Part shown: positions 11,621 through 22,122 of the stretch, piece by piece
Layout of the letters: every line of letters starts with the position of its first letter
How positions within the stretch are numbered: position 1 is the first letter of the stretch
From: Proales similis
Lineage: Eukaryota > Rotifera > Eurotatoria > Ploima > Proalidae
Assembly: GCA_019059635.1 (NCBI GenBank)
Contig: JAGVRJ010000011.1
Coordinates: 558,001 to 622,000 of the forward strand
Direction: 5' to 3'
Length of the DNA stretch: 64,000 nt
The notes under the pieces: generated by a model
The model's input: the letters and a program-made list of their open reading frames with translations, nothing else
Told to the model about the DNA's origin: nothing
Database searches by the model: none
Made by a program: the position numbers and the translations under genes

Positions 11621-14600
11621 ATGGCATCAGATCGTGTCGCTCCGGCCGCTGCAACAATCAAGCCCTGTCCGCTCATAGTAGCCACTGGCAGTGTCTCAAT
11701 CAGCACGGAACCACCACGGACAATGGGCAAAATCGATAAATGCAAAGGACGCAGCATTGAAATCAATGATAATGAGTTACTCACCACAGACGAAGAGTTT
11801 AGCATGTAAGTGGCGTCCGGTTCGCATTCCCATCATCTCCTTCACTCTAACTCTCATTCTCCTCCTTCTCCTGCCCGTCTTCTATCATCCTTTTGCTCGT
11901 CTCAACCATCGACTATTGATTTTATTTATTCAATTATCATTATTATTATTATTCAGAATGGAAAGTGCGGTAACCGACTTGGTTCGGTCAAGAAAAAGAA
12001 TCGAGGCGCTGGAGAGAGAGCGCGATTCTCTGATGCGAATATACCAAGTAAAGATTTATTGTTTATTTTGGATGTTGGCGAGACCTACTTAAACTTGCCG
12101 AAAGATAAAGATTGATGAGCTAAACGAGCAAGTGCGATATTTGCAAGAAGAGAACGAAATGTTGCAGAAGAATCAACACCAGCAGCAGCAGCAGACGCCA
12201 CTGCTGAAGAAGAAGCAAGAGGAATCGGCTCAATCACCACCTGACCAGCTGATAAGGTCAAGTGGCCACAGCCAAGTGGAGCCAGTTCACTATCACGAGT
12301 TCATTGAGCGTCTAGCACAGCAGTTGGACAGCTCGTTTGAAATCCAGGAAAGTATTCGCAGCGAAGTACTGCGCCTTAGTGAGCAGCTAGCTCAGCCAGC
12401 TTCTGGGTCACGCGCATCATCGAGGTCTTACCAGTCAGGCGCTCGGGCCCCTAATCGCATTCTAGAGCTGCTCGAACAGCAGCACGATCAGCAGCATCGC
12501 ATGATGGATCAGATAAACGCACTGATACGAAATGCTCATGGGCAAAGACAAGAGCCGCGGCCGACACCGACTCATAAAAGCCGGCCTATTGACGAGACAG
12601 GATCGTGCAGCAGTGGCAGTAGTAACAAGCCGAGCAGGATCCCTAAATTTAAGCCTAATCAGCCGACTTGTTCGAGCAGCTCGATCGGCTCGAGAAACAT
12701 GGAGACAAGAGAGCGGCCTGTTTTGCAAAAAGGCCGTTCGTGTTCGTCCAGAATTCCACAGCTTAATTCGCCTCGGCTAAATCGAAAGCAGGCCGGCTCG
12801 TCTAATCCGATATCTTCCATTCGAACGAACTATGCCACTTACACAAAGAGGAAGAGTCAAGAAGCGAGTGTCAAGCAGAAGCAGGCTCACTCACAGGGCC
12901 AATCAGATCAGTTGCCGCCTCAGCAGCAGCAGCAGCATCAAAAGCGCTCGATAATCAACTCGAATACATTTAGCAAGACAGTAAATAATGAGACGAGCAG
13001 AGTGAAGAGAGGCGAAGCGAACAAACCCGGTCAAGAAGAGAGTCGAAGTCGCGAGGACGAGGGCTATTCGACCATGTCGAGCGAGCTGGCGCCACAGCTA
13101 CTAAATCCGACGACGGCGAGCAGCGTGAGCTCCGAGCACACAACCGACAGCGGCATCCGAATGAGCCGAGTGAGTCGTGATTCGCGAGAGGACGCCTCGA
13201 GTGCGGCCAGCGGTGACGAGACGCCTCTTGTGCTCGACACGCGCACGAGACGATGCAAGAAGCGCTTCTGCTTTCCGACGCTCGGCTCGTTCAGCTACTA
13301 CTACTACAACCGCTATTATAGTCAGTACCATCGGAGCGCGTCGAGCGACTCTCTTGACTCGATGCCTGCGCGTCTTTGTTGTAAATATTTGTCCGACACC
13401 GATATTGCCGCGCTGGTCAATCAGCTGACGGGCATAGACAAAGACGTCAACTACAACGTCTATCACCTTGACACGCTCTACAACAACGTCGACCACATCT
13501 TGTTCAACAGCTACGCGTCCGACACCGAGATTGTCTACAATCAAAATCGACACAACGTCAAGAACAAGCATTATTTGAACTCAAACTACAAGTTGTATAT
13601 AAACGACTATTTCAATCAGCCGTACGATGACGATGAGGACGACGACGAGGATGACGATGACGACGAGCAAAGAGACAAAGAAATTGAGGCGACCAGTGAA
13701 TTTGAGGTGAAAAGTGAACTGGACCAGACGGACAGTGATGACGCGGCCAGTCAGAGTTTGACGAGCGGCCGAAGTTACTCGGCTAACGGAGAGGACGAAC
13801 TGGACGTCTATCGTCAATTTGAGTTCGACGATCCGTACAACTTCGACGAGTTCGAAACCGACATGATCGAGCTGAGTGTGGACGGAGAGAAATTCGACTT
13901 TCATATGAAAAGCCCAAACTCCTATTTCATGTGCGAACGAGACGAGCCACTGGCACAAGAGGCCGAAAACGAAGGCCTTTTGCTGCACGAAGACGATGAC
14001 ATCAACTTGATTCTGCTGATGAAACAGCAGAAGCAGCCCGAGCGATTTGCCAATCTGTCCGCTTACATCCAATTCGGCTCGTCGATATTCTCCTCAGTGC
14101 ACACGTCCCTCAAGTCTTCCTCGACCTCTGACTCGTTCAGCCATTACTTGGCACAAGGCAAAGCAGACCAGACCGACGCGCACCAATTTAACTTTTTAAT
14201 CGATGACGACGACGATGACTATCTCAACTTTAACGAGTTTGTTTACTACAACGGAGCAGACAAACACGGCTACCGGCCGATTGCGAACGAAAACGGCAAC
14301 GATTACGACGACGATGATGAACAACAGGTTCTCGAGCTCAACGAGTTCATACGCCAGCTGAATGTAAACATTTAATCGATTCCATCCTCTGTTCTCGTCT
14401 CCCTAAAATTGTTTACCAACAGACCAAATGCAGCGAGGATCACGCTCTTCTGGAATCGCAGCGCACTTCGAAGCATCTGCAAGAGTTGAATAAGAAAGCA
14501 GCTCAGCGTCTGGCTCAGCAGACTCAAATGAACAATGAACGCCTGTGTCTGGCCCGACGCCACACAATCACCTGCATGCCATCCAGCTTGAGTCGAACTG

Positions 14601-15016
14601 ATCGGCTCAAGCAGCCAGTGCAAGTCGACTCGATGGTCTCTTCGCCGACCAAGCCGCTCGACAGCAAGCAGTTCGTCGGCTCGTTTAATCGTTCGAAAAC
14701 GTCCGCTTCGAACGAGCTCGATCCTGAGTCTAGAAATTCAATCGAACAAGCTGTGCTATGCAGAGGACTGCAGCAGTCACCGGAGACAGCTGCGTCTATT
14801 CTGCACCAAGCCGATCTGACCAACAACGATTTCAACGACGACTTTTACAAACTGTGCTCGATGCCGGCCAATTTCGAGTCTGAGACGAACTTGAGCGCCG
14901 CATCGGACACCAAGCTCGACGATATTCCGGTTCGAATCGGTTCTTATCAGCCCGATTTGACCTCGCACGTAAACACTCTGTTCGACCAGTGGCTGAGTGG
15001 CAACGCACACAAATAA
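11621..15016 (+). CDS. Unrecognised large coiled-coil and low-complexity protein, four exons
   Basis: Exons 11621-11805, 11957-12047, 12111-14363 and 14423-15016, joined by GT-AG introns of 151, 63 and 59 nt, give an uninterrupted 1040-residue protein. A heptad-like segment across exons 2-3 (ALERERDSLMRIYQ joined to IDELNEQVRYLQEENEML) is a clear short coiled coil. Then come poly-Gln, Ser/Arg-rich stretches, the motif DEGYSTMSSE, a Cys/Phe/Tyr-rich patch (SYYYYNRYYS), several Asp/Glu tracts and a second helical region at the start of exon 4 (HLQELNKKAAQRLAQQ). The layout suggests a cytoskeletal or centrosomal scaffold, but I recognise no family and assign no function. Splice phases agree at all three junctions, which strongly supports the model. 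The start could alternatively be the in-frame ATG at 11726. Confidence 0.75.
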
Positions 15017-15056
15017 CTCGCCGCCATCCGTTCGATTGTGCCTGCACACGATCATC

Positions 15057-15062
15057 AATAAA
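15057..15062 (+). terminator. Polyadenylation signal of the 11621-15016 gene
   Basis: AATAAA 41 nt after the stop at 15016. TTTATT at 15097-15102 is the matching signal for TK1 on the other strand, so the two convergent transcripts end within a few tens of bases of each other. Confidence 0.6.
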
Positions 15063-15199
15063 GCAATGATCATTTTGAATCGCAACAAAACGAGTTTTTA
15101 TTCTTATTCAATCAGAAAAATAATTCAGTTGCTTGTCTGTGCTGCCCACACGCTGCGGCTGTTTGCGTCCATTCGATGCAAGAGACGAAACGAGACGGA

Positions 15200-16114
15200 T
15201 CAGAACAGAGGCGGCACTTTGGGCATCAGTCGACTCTGACTTGCGCTGATTACTATTTGCTGATTGGTCACGTCGTTCAGCTCAGTGCCGGCGTTCGATT
15301 CTTTTTTGCCGAGGAAACACGATCTACAAACGGACATGTAGGTCTCTTTGCCGCCGATCAGCTCGACCTATCAAAGTGGCGCGGTTCTCACTGCTCAGAG
15401 CGATGCCATTCAAGTTGATAACAACAACGCTCACTTGAGTCTGGGCTACGCGGCGCTTGGTGAATGGCGCGTCCTTGAAGCATTGCATGCAAACCGCGTT
15501 TAGTTTTACAATGCTCTCCGACAGCGGAATGAGCTCGAGGAAATTTCCGAACGCCTTTCGCTGGTATGTGCCGTCTAAAGCGGCCACAATCACAATCTTG
15601 CCGCAGTTGGCCATCTCCTCGCAGAACTCAACCACGTCGACGAACTTTATGAACAGAACGAGGATGAGACAACATTGGACAGAGATGGAGAGAACGCGAT
15701 CAGCTCACAAACTGGCCCTCGTCGATGCCGATCACAGAGAACTCGTTGACCTTGTGGCGCACCTGGCCCAGACGGGTGATGTTAACTGTGGCCTCCAACG
15801 AACTCCTGCAAGATTATTCACGTTGAAATGCTTGTTTCAGGCCAGTCGGGGCCGGCTTATGTCTGCGCTCACCTGTCGTGGGTGGATATCAGATCGCCCG
15901 CTTCGTATCTGTTGTCTCGGGCGTACTTAACCACCATGCAGCGGTGGTTGGCCTTTTCGTAGCGCCTCAGACGTCGAATGAGCTCCGTGCTAGATCAGTT
16001 GAGTCAGCTCGAGTGAGTGTCGACTAGCACCGAGTGAACCTACGTCTTTCCGCTAAACATGGGCCCCAGAATCAGCTGGATTTGTCCAGTTGCCATTCGA
16101 TTTTCGTTCTCCAT
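15200..16114 (-). CDS. TK1: Cytosolic thymidine kinase, five exons
   Basis: Exons 16114-16044, 15989-15873, 15805-15709, 15644-15435 and 15367-15200 join in phase to 220 residues (human TK1 234). The P-loop GPMFSGKT is at residues 17-24, the catalytic DEGQF at 91-95, and the substrate-site block [13 protein letters not shown] follows. Two Cys pairs (CMQC, CRSC) form the structural zinc site. The enzyme phosphorylates thymidine to dTMP with ATP in the cytosolic salvage pathway. The C-terminal tail after the zinc site is short and I see no KEN degron there, unlike human TK1. The introns are 54-67 nt. It lies downstream of REXO2 on the same strand and converges on the 11621 gene. Confidence 0.96.
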
Positions 16115-16407
16115 GTTTGTCGGGTTGAGCAAAGGAAAGAAAAGAGAGAGAGAAACCGAACGAAGCAGAGAAAGTAAGAGCGGGAGACAAACGTGAGCGT
16201 GCAGCACTTTATTTCTATTTTTTATTAACCGGTCAGTTTATTTGTCTGGCTGGTCGATGTTCTTAATTCGCCGAGACGGCCGGACATTCACAATTACTCA
16301 GACTGTGTTCACTCTTCGGCCAACATTCAAGTCTGAGCTTCAAATTAAACTAATTGTCGTTAATTACTGTTCATTTCTGACCGATCCAATTAAACATAAT
16401 AAAAGCT

Positions 16408-17103
16408 TCAATCTTTGAAGATGAGCGCTCGATAGCTCTTTAGCTCTTCGATGCTCTCTTTTATGTCGTCCAGGGCGCGATGGGTATTCTTCTTGGCGTA
16501 AGGACGAATGCTCGGGTACCAGCGGAAGGCGAGCTCCTTCAGGCTGCTCACGTCTATGATCCGGTAGTGGAGATGAGCCAAGAACTCTTTCATGTATCGG
16601 TCGAGAAACATTCTGTCCACGTGAATTGAATTGCCGGCAAGCGCACAGGCGCCCTTGGGAACATGCTGCCGCACGAAATCGAGCATTATCGCCTCGGCCT
16701 TGGCGGTGTCTATTTGGCTGTCGCGCACCGCCTGGGTCAAACCCGACTCGCCGTGGGTGCGCCTGCACCATTCGTTCATGCTATCGAGCACCTCGTCTGG
16801 CTGCTTTATGACGAGGTTAGGACCCTCGGCGACCACATTCAAATCCTTGTCCGTAATGAGACAGGCCATCTCAATGATCTTGTCGCACTCCACGTCCAGT
16901 CCGGTCATCTCCAGGTCGACCCAGACAATGTGCTGCCGGTTCGCTTCAACTTGACCCATTTTTTTCAATTTGCCTAACTCAAATGTTGAATAGTCTCGAA
17001 AAGGGCGGCTGCTGAATGGTACGAGGCTTCGACAAGTAGATAACTGGACGAAGAACGATTGCCGAGTGGTTCGAGTGAGAAAGCTGCAAACTTTTAAACT
17101 CAT
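16408..17103 (-). CDS. REXO2: Oligoribonuclease, mitochondrial/cytosolic 3'-5' exoribonuclease
   Basis: Single-exon 231-residue protein of the DEDDh exonuclease family. Visible motifs are VDLEMTG (D63, E65), [12 protein letters not shown], and [11 protein letters not shown] with the catalytic His and last Asp. REXO2 degrades two- to five-nucleotide RNA remnants and is needed for mitochondrial RNA turnover. Residues 1-48 are rich in Arg, Ser and Phe with almost no acidic residues, as in a mitochondrial targeting peptide. The second methionine (M49) lies just before the catalytic domain and would give a cytosolic form, the arrangement known for human REXO2. It is the middle member of the same-strand run ASPP-REXO2-TK1. 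Confidence 0.96.
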   Translation of the reverse strand: MSLKVCSFLTRTTRQSFFVQLSTCRSLVPFSSRPFRDYSTFELGKLKKMGQVEANRQHIVWVDLEMTGLDVECDKIIEMACLITDKDLNVVAEGPNLVIKQPDEVLDSMNEWCRRTHGESGLTQAVRDSQIDTAKAEAIMLDFVRQHVPKGACALAGNSIHVDRMFLDRYMKEFLAHLHYRIIDVSSLKELAFRWYPSIRPYAKKNTHRALDDIKESIEELKSYRALIFKD

Positions 17104-17501
17104 TCTTCACAGCCCGTGCTTTCACTTGCCGACCGAGCTCGTCGACCAAATTTAAGTTGGTTTGATGTCGAGCTATTTTGGAGAGCTCGGTCAAATCAAG
17201 CTTGTTCTAACTTGATTGTTTTATTTATTTTTTATTTTTTTGTTGTTCTTGGTTGCTTTACTATATTTAGACGATAAATCAATGACTCGTTAACTTTGCT
17301 TGCTATTAATTGTCGAATTAAATAAATAGAGAAGTGAATGGGAGGGGATTTAAAGTTGACTGGGTATCGCGTCTAAACAGTGAGAGATTGCGGCGTTTGT
17401 GAGCAAGTTGCGCTCCGTTTTGTGGTCAAGATTGAAAATGGAAGAGATTCTCTCGACTAATATAATGTAATAAATTTTAAAAATAATTTTAATGAGGCGT
17501 T
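17104..17501. other. Spacer between ASPP and REXO2
   Basis: About 400 nt of AT-rich sequence upstream of REXO2 and downstream of ASPP. It contains several T/A-rich runs suitable for ASPP 3' end formation, and no coding signal. Confidence 0.6.
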
Positions 17502-19418
17502 TTAACAATTTGTGGACTCTTCATGAGGCCGAGGTTTAACACGCGGATAGAGGCCGAGATAGTTGCGCGGGACAAGGCCTTGTCTGACTGGAGCGGCGTC
17601 CAAGAGGCTGCATGTCCACCAGCCGTCGCCGCCCGTCTCGTCGTCCTCGTGCTTGTCGATTACTTTGAGACGATCGAAACACTTGAATGAGAGCTCGTCC
17701 TCGTTCTCGGCCTCGTACGAGTACAGAGCGAACACAACTCGGTCGTTGGCCACGCCCAGACTCTGCTGAGCAGACGACAGATATTCGTAGCAAATATCGA
17801 AGCCCGGCTCGTCACGCTCGCATTTGTCGATGGGCGTCTCGTCGTCGCCTGGAGTGCTGGCGAACACACTGGCGCCGTTCTCGATCAAGAACTTGGCCAT
17901 TTGAAGATTGTTGCATGACGCAGCGCAGTGAAGCGCTGTCCAGCCGTCGTTGTCCGCAAAGTTCACGTCGCAGCCATTTTCAACCAAATATCTAACAATG
18001 TGAAAGTGGCCGGCGCACGCCGAATTGTGCAGGGCTGTGATGCCCTCGTCGTTCGGCCGGCTCAAGTCTTTAATCTCTTGCGCACATCTGACCACCAGAT
18101 CAAGCTCGCCCTCGACGGCCGCGTCCAGCAAGAGCGCATGCGGGTCGAAATTTACTCGTCGCGAGCTCATCATCCGGCTCTGACCGCTCGCCGACGACAG
18201 TTTGATTATCGACTTTGTCGTTTTCAGTGTAGTCTCAGTCTCGTTGTTCTGCTCTGCTATGCTCTCCAGACGACTGTTCTCATCTGTTGGCTTGATCTGT
18301 TGGCCAGCTGCGGCCGCCGCTTGACACTTGTCGAGCAGCTTTTGAAATATGTGCGGCGGCGCGCTGCCTTCCATTTCACTGATCGAGTGGCGCTTCTTGA
18401 CCGTCTTGACAACGTCCGGCAAATACTTTATCTTGTCGAACTCGTATTTCAGATGTGAAGGCAACGTGGATGACTTGGCCGTCTCTTTGGCGTTCAACTC
18501 GTCCGTCTGTCGGGGCGAGAGCGACGAAGAGGACGAAGATGACGAAGGCACATTGGACGAGTTGGACACCTCCTCGCCGCCTTCAGCTGTTGCGCTGACC
18601 GTGACCAGCGGCAAGAGTCTGTTGGTTTGATGGTACTTGTGGTTCATGTATGTGTTGGCAATCTCTTGTTTGGTGGCAAACTTGGCGCCAATCTTAGACG
18701 GACTCGAGTTGACCGGCGAGCTGATCACCGCGGCCTTTGCTTGCGCGACTGCCTCGTTGGCTGCGGTCGGCGTTCTGACCATTGCTCCGCGTCTGGCCGC
18801 GATTCTGCTCTTCAGCTCGTCGATTCGTTCGTCGAGACTGCGCAGCTCGCTCTGCTTTTTATCGAATATGTCCTGCTGTTGGATGATCTTTTTCTCTTGC
18901 TGCTCGTTGAGCTTGTTGCGAATGGCCAGCTCTTGCTTGAGCTTGTCCAGCTCGCTCAGGTTCGCTGCTCGTTCGTTGGGCTTGCTGCTCAAGCGCATTC
19001 GCTTCAACTGTTCTATTTGCTTGCTCAGCTCGCTCGCCTTGCTCACTGCCCTCATGAGCTCCTTCTCTTTCTCGGCGAACAGATTCTTTATGAGCTCGAG
19101 CTCAGAGCACATGTTGGCGTTCGATAGCTTGTACTCGAGTATGTGATTGCGTAGCTGCTTGAGACGAGCGATCTTCACCTCGTGACTCAGCACGTTGCGT
19201 TTGAGAGTGTCAAGTCGATCGGCTCCGTCGCCGGTGCCCATGGCCAGCTGGGCCAAGTTGGCGCTGCGGCTCTCTTCGTTGCGCAGCACCTTCAGTCGCT
19301 TCTCCTTGGCGCTCAGGAGCTGCTGGTTAATCTCGATCTGCTGCTGTTGTCGCATGGCGATCTCTTGCAGCTCGGCGACACTCATCTCGCGCAAGCTGGT
19401 CGAGTTGTAAGCCTTCAT
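17502..19418 (-). CDS. ASPP-family p53/PP1-binding protein (coiled coil, ankyrin, SH3)
   Basis: Single open frame of 638 residues. The N-terminal 210 residues are a coiled coil beginning with a block very like vertebrate ASPP2 (ELQEIAMRQQQQIE, QQLLSAKEKRLK). A serine-rich linker follows. The C-terminus holds four ankyrin repeats (about 422-545; GITALHNSACAGH, GWTALHCAASCNN) and an SH3 domain (about 560-625; ALYSYEAENEDELSF, GLVPRNYLGLYP). This ankyrin-SH3 pair is diagnostic of ASPP1/ASPP2/iASPP, which bind p53-family proteins and protein phosphatase 1. The Ras-association domain found at the N-terminus of vertebrate ASPP1/2 is not in this frame. TTTTAG directly precedes the ATG, so an upstream exon or leader may be spliced there. 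Confidence 0.93.
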   Translation of the reverse strand: MKAYNSTSLREMSVAELQEIAMRQQQQIEINQQLLSAKEKRLKVLRNEESRSANLAQLAMGTGDGADRLDTLKRNVLSHEVKIARLKQLRNHILEYKLSNANMCSELELIKNLFAEKEKELMRAVSKASELSKQIEQLKRMRLSSKPNERAANLSELDKLKQELAIRNKLNEQQEKKIIQQQDIFDKKQSELRSLDERIDELKSRIAARRGAMVRTPTAANEAVAQAKAAVISSPVNSSPSKIGAKFATKQEIANTYMNHKYHQTNRLLPLVTVSATAEGGEEVSNSSNVPSSSSSSSSLSPRQTDELNAKETAKSSTLPSHLKYEFDKIKYLPDVVKTVKKRHSISEMEGSAPPHIFQKLLDKCQAAAAAGQQIKPTDENSRLESIAEQNNETETTLKTTKSIIKLSSASGQSRMMSSRRVNFDPHALLLDAAVEGELDLVVRCAQEIKDLSRPNDEGITALHNSACAGHFHIVRYLVENGCDVNFADNDGWTALHCAASCNNLQMAKFLIENGASVFASTPGDDETPIDKCERDEPGFDICYEYLSSAQQSLGVANDRVVFALYSYEAENEDELSFKCFDRLKVIDKHEDDETGGDGWWTCSLLDAAPVRQGLVPRNYLGLYPRVKPRPHEESTNC

Positions 19419-20412
19419 CTAAAACTGCGCTTCTTTTAGACAATGTGAACTCAAGCTATGCATCGAGTTACACAATCAACGAGCAATCGAGTCAGTGAGA
19501 GAGCGACCGGTCGATTGATTCATCGATCCATCGACCAAGCCGTTCAGTTCGTGTTTGTATGAGTTGGTTCGCGTTTGTGTGTGTGTGTGTTGCGAGTGAG
19601 AGAGCAAACCAAAAGATATGAATTGTTGCCTTACTAGGCCACTCCAGCACCACCACGTCGACCCCATTCGCTCTGCACGGTGGCCAGCTTTAGAAGAGTT
19701 AAATTCGTCGGCTATGTGGCTAAATCCATGCGCTCTGCTCGCGAGATTATGCTCTGCTCAACATTCGCCCTTAATTGCACGCCTCATAATTATCGTCTAT
19801 CGTCAAATCTAATCATCGCCATATCAATCCCCACCCGTGGCCATCGCTCAGCACACACAAACAAACAGTCCCACAAACACACAGAGGCACGCACGTAGGG
19901 CTTGAGCGGTGTCAAGAGCCACAAGCATGAATAACATGACATCAACGGTTCGCTGGACCATTGCAAAGCAAGTCACATTGGACTTAACATTTTGGCCCTT
20001 TTGGTTCATATGGCGCCGCCCCACTTATTTGGGCACAAATCCATGACAAGATTTCGCCGACCAATCGAATCGGGCCGGGCTCGAATAAATTAAAATAAAA
20101 ATGCCGCCCAGCTCGCATAAATTATACGAATTGATGAAAAAAATTTGATCGGTGCTTTGCCAAGACAAAAGAGCGCACAGCTTAAAGCCCGAAGCTCTCT
20201 CTCTACGGTACAAGCGTTGCGTTGCATAAAAAGCGCCCTGAACACACATTATCGCTGCTGTCTGGGTTGAGGCAGAGTTGGACGTAAGCGGCCGCATCCA
20301 AGGCTGTTCTAATCTTGCAAGTCAATCTAATCGGCGCCGTACGCGTTTAGCACCGATCATTTGCATCCCCCGAGTCAAATAACTTCCAGGCCCAAAGTCG
20401 AGAGGGCTAAAC
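19419..20412. other. Divergent intergenic region between ASPP and KANSL2
   Basis: About 1 kb of head-to-head spacer with a short GT run near 19578-19590 and CA-rich sequence near 19850. I found no exon encoding a Ras-association domain for ASPP and no other gene. Confidence 0.5.
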
Positions 20413-20590
20413 ATGAACGCAGCTCTGAGACGCTTGCTAGCTGTAAAGTCGAGCCAGTCGGCTCCTCCTGATCAGTGCCAGTTCGAGTCGTGCAATTTGA
20501 AAAGGTGAATTCCAGCTCGTCAACATTGCTTGCCTTCAGCTTAGTCAACGTTTTTAAAAAAGTCTTGACGGATACGATTTTTGTTTTCAG

Positions 20591-21886
20591 CACATCGACG
20601 CAGTGTTCGACTCAAGAAAACGCCTCTGCTCGGGTATGAACGGCCCCTGCATACAGCTGGTCGACAGAACCAACAAACTCTGTGTGTACCATTCGAGCAA
20701 ACGACCAGTGTCCTTGAATAGCAAATTGATCAAAAACACGAGTCGCAAGAAGGAGTCGGCACGTGGCGCTCTGAGTTTGAGGGCCCGCGATCTGAGATTT
20801 ATCGATCCGAACGACTCAAACGATTGCTCACTGATTTCATTCCTGCAATCGAGTCGAGACGACGCCGACAGACAAGAGCTGGCCGACGCCTATCGGCTCA
20901 AGCTGAGCACTCTTAAGCTCCTCTATCGCAAGAAGCTGTCTCTTCTCGCCGATCAGTTCCTATTCAAACGCAAACGCCATCTGAGTCTGAACTCGAACAG
21001 CAAGAAGCCGCTGCCAGCATCCATCAGCAGCTGCTCGAGCAGCAGCCGCATTTACAACGCGTCAGACAGTCGAACGGTATCTAATCTCCTCTCACTCTCA
21101 CTGAACGCTCGTAACGCTAGTCGCTTGTTCAAGGACGGCTTCCTGCGCGAGAAATACGACCCTGGCTACGCCGGTTCAGTGCATTCCATATTTCGATCGG
21201 ACAAGCATTCCGCTCCGAGCTGTGCTCACTCGGCCTGTTCCAACGACGTCTTGCCATTCAGCAAATATTGCCGCGAACGTAATGATCTCTCTACTCCCCT
21301 CTCTAGCTCTCCCTTGCTCTCTCTCTCTCTCTCATCTGTCTCTCTCTCTCTCTACGTGTCTCTCTCCCTGCGTGTCTCTGTATCTTTCGATTTCTTGTTT
21401 ATCTCTTTCGACCACAGCTGATTCATTCTAATTCGTTTAGATATTCTCGACGACTCGAACCAAGTGCTATTTCAGCGCTGCTCGAGTTCTAAATGCACCA
21501 GGCCAGTGGTCGAAGCGTTGAATCAGGGCTGTTCAAATCACTTGGGAATAGAGAGCCTGAGCGAACAGGAGCTGGCCAGGTGGCGAGACAGCGCAGAAGA
21601 GGGAATAAGCGAGAGCGCATTGAAGCGACGAGCTCATCAACTAGCCGCTCACTTGCAACGTCCATTCGAGTCGAGCGTCTGGCCTCAGCTGAGCAAAAAG
21701 CATAAACGCAATGAGCCTGATCCGAGCAAAATCGTGCGCATTAAAGACGAGCTGATCGAGTTGGCCGACTTGCCCAAAATCGAACCATTCGATCCGACCG
21801 TCGCAACTCGAGACGCGAAAAAAGAGCCATTCGACTGGACCGTTGTAGTTGAGAATGATCAAACTGCACTCGACTCGGCCTCTTAA
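20591..21886 (+). CDS. KANSL2: KAT8 regulatory NSL complex subunit 2 (5' exon uncertain)
   Basis: Exons 20591-21278 and 21441-21886 join across a 162-nt, CT-rich intron to restore CREHILDDSNQVLFQRC. This matches the KANSL2 Cys/His cluster in which a C-x3-H is followed by QVLF and another Cys pair. The upstream cluster (RLCSGMNGPC, then KLCVYHSS) corresponds to the first KANSL2 zinc modules. 377 residues are visible. KANSL2 is a subunit of the chromatin NSL complex with the acetyltransferase MOF/KAT8. The first exon is unsettled. An ATG at 20413 opens a Cys-containing frame (QCQFESCNLK) with a good donor at 20495, but it does not join in phase to the acceptor at 20590. TMEM245 follows 236 nt downstream on the same strand. 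Confidence 0.8.
21319..21371. repeat. CT-rich microsatellite in a KANSL2 intron
   Basis: Interrupted (CT)n inside the 162-nt intron 21279-21440. It also forms an extended pyrimidine tract ahead of the acceptor. Confidence 0.85.
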
Positions 21887-22122
21887 TTCTTCTCGTCGCG
21901 GTCGTCGCCGTCTTTGTTCTCTCTTTTTTTTTATTTTACTTCATTTGGTCTGAAACAGAGCTCTTCTTTGTTTTTATTAAAAAAAATCAACTTGGACCGT
22001 TGTTGATCTCTCCTCCAATGACCGGTGTTAATTTTCTGGTCATTTTTGAATCGGCCATTTGGCTCTGACCAACGCTGAGTGTTTGCGTTCAATGATTTAG
22101 ATGCACCAGAAGCAGTGAAGAA

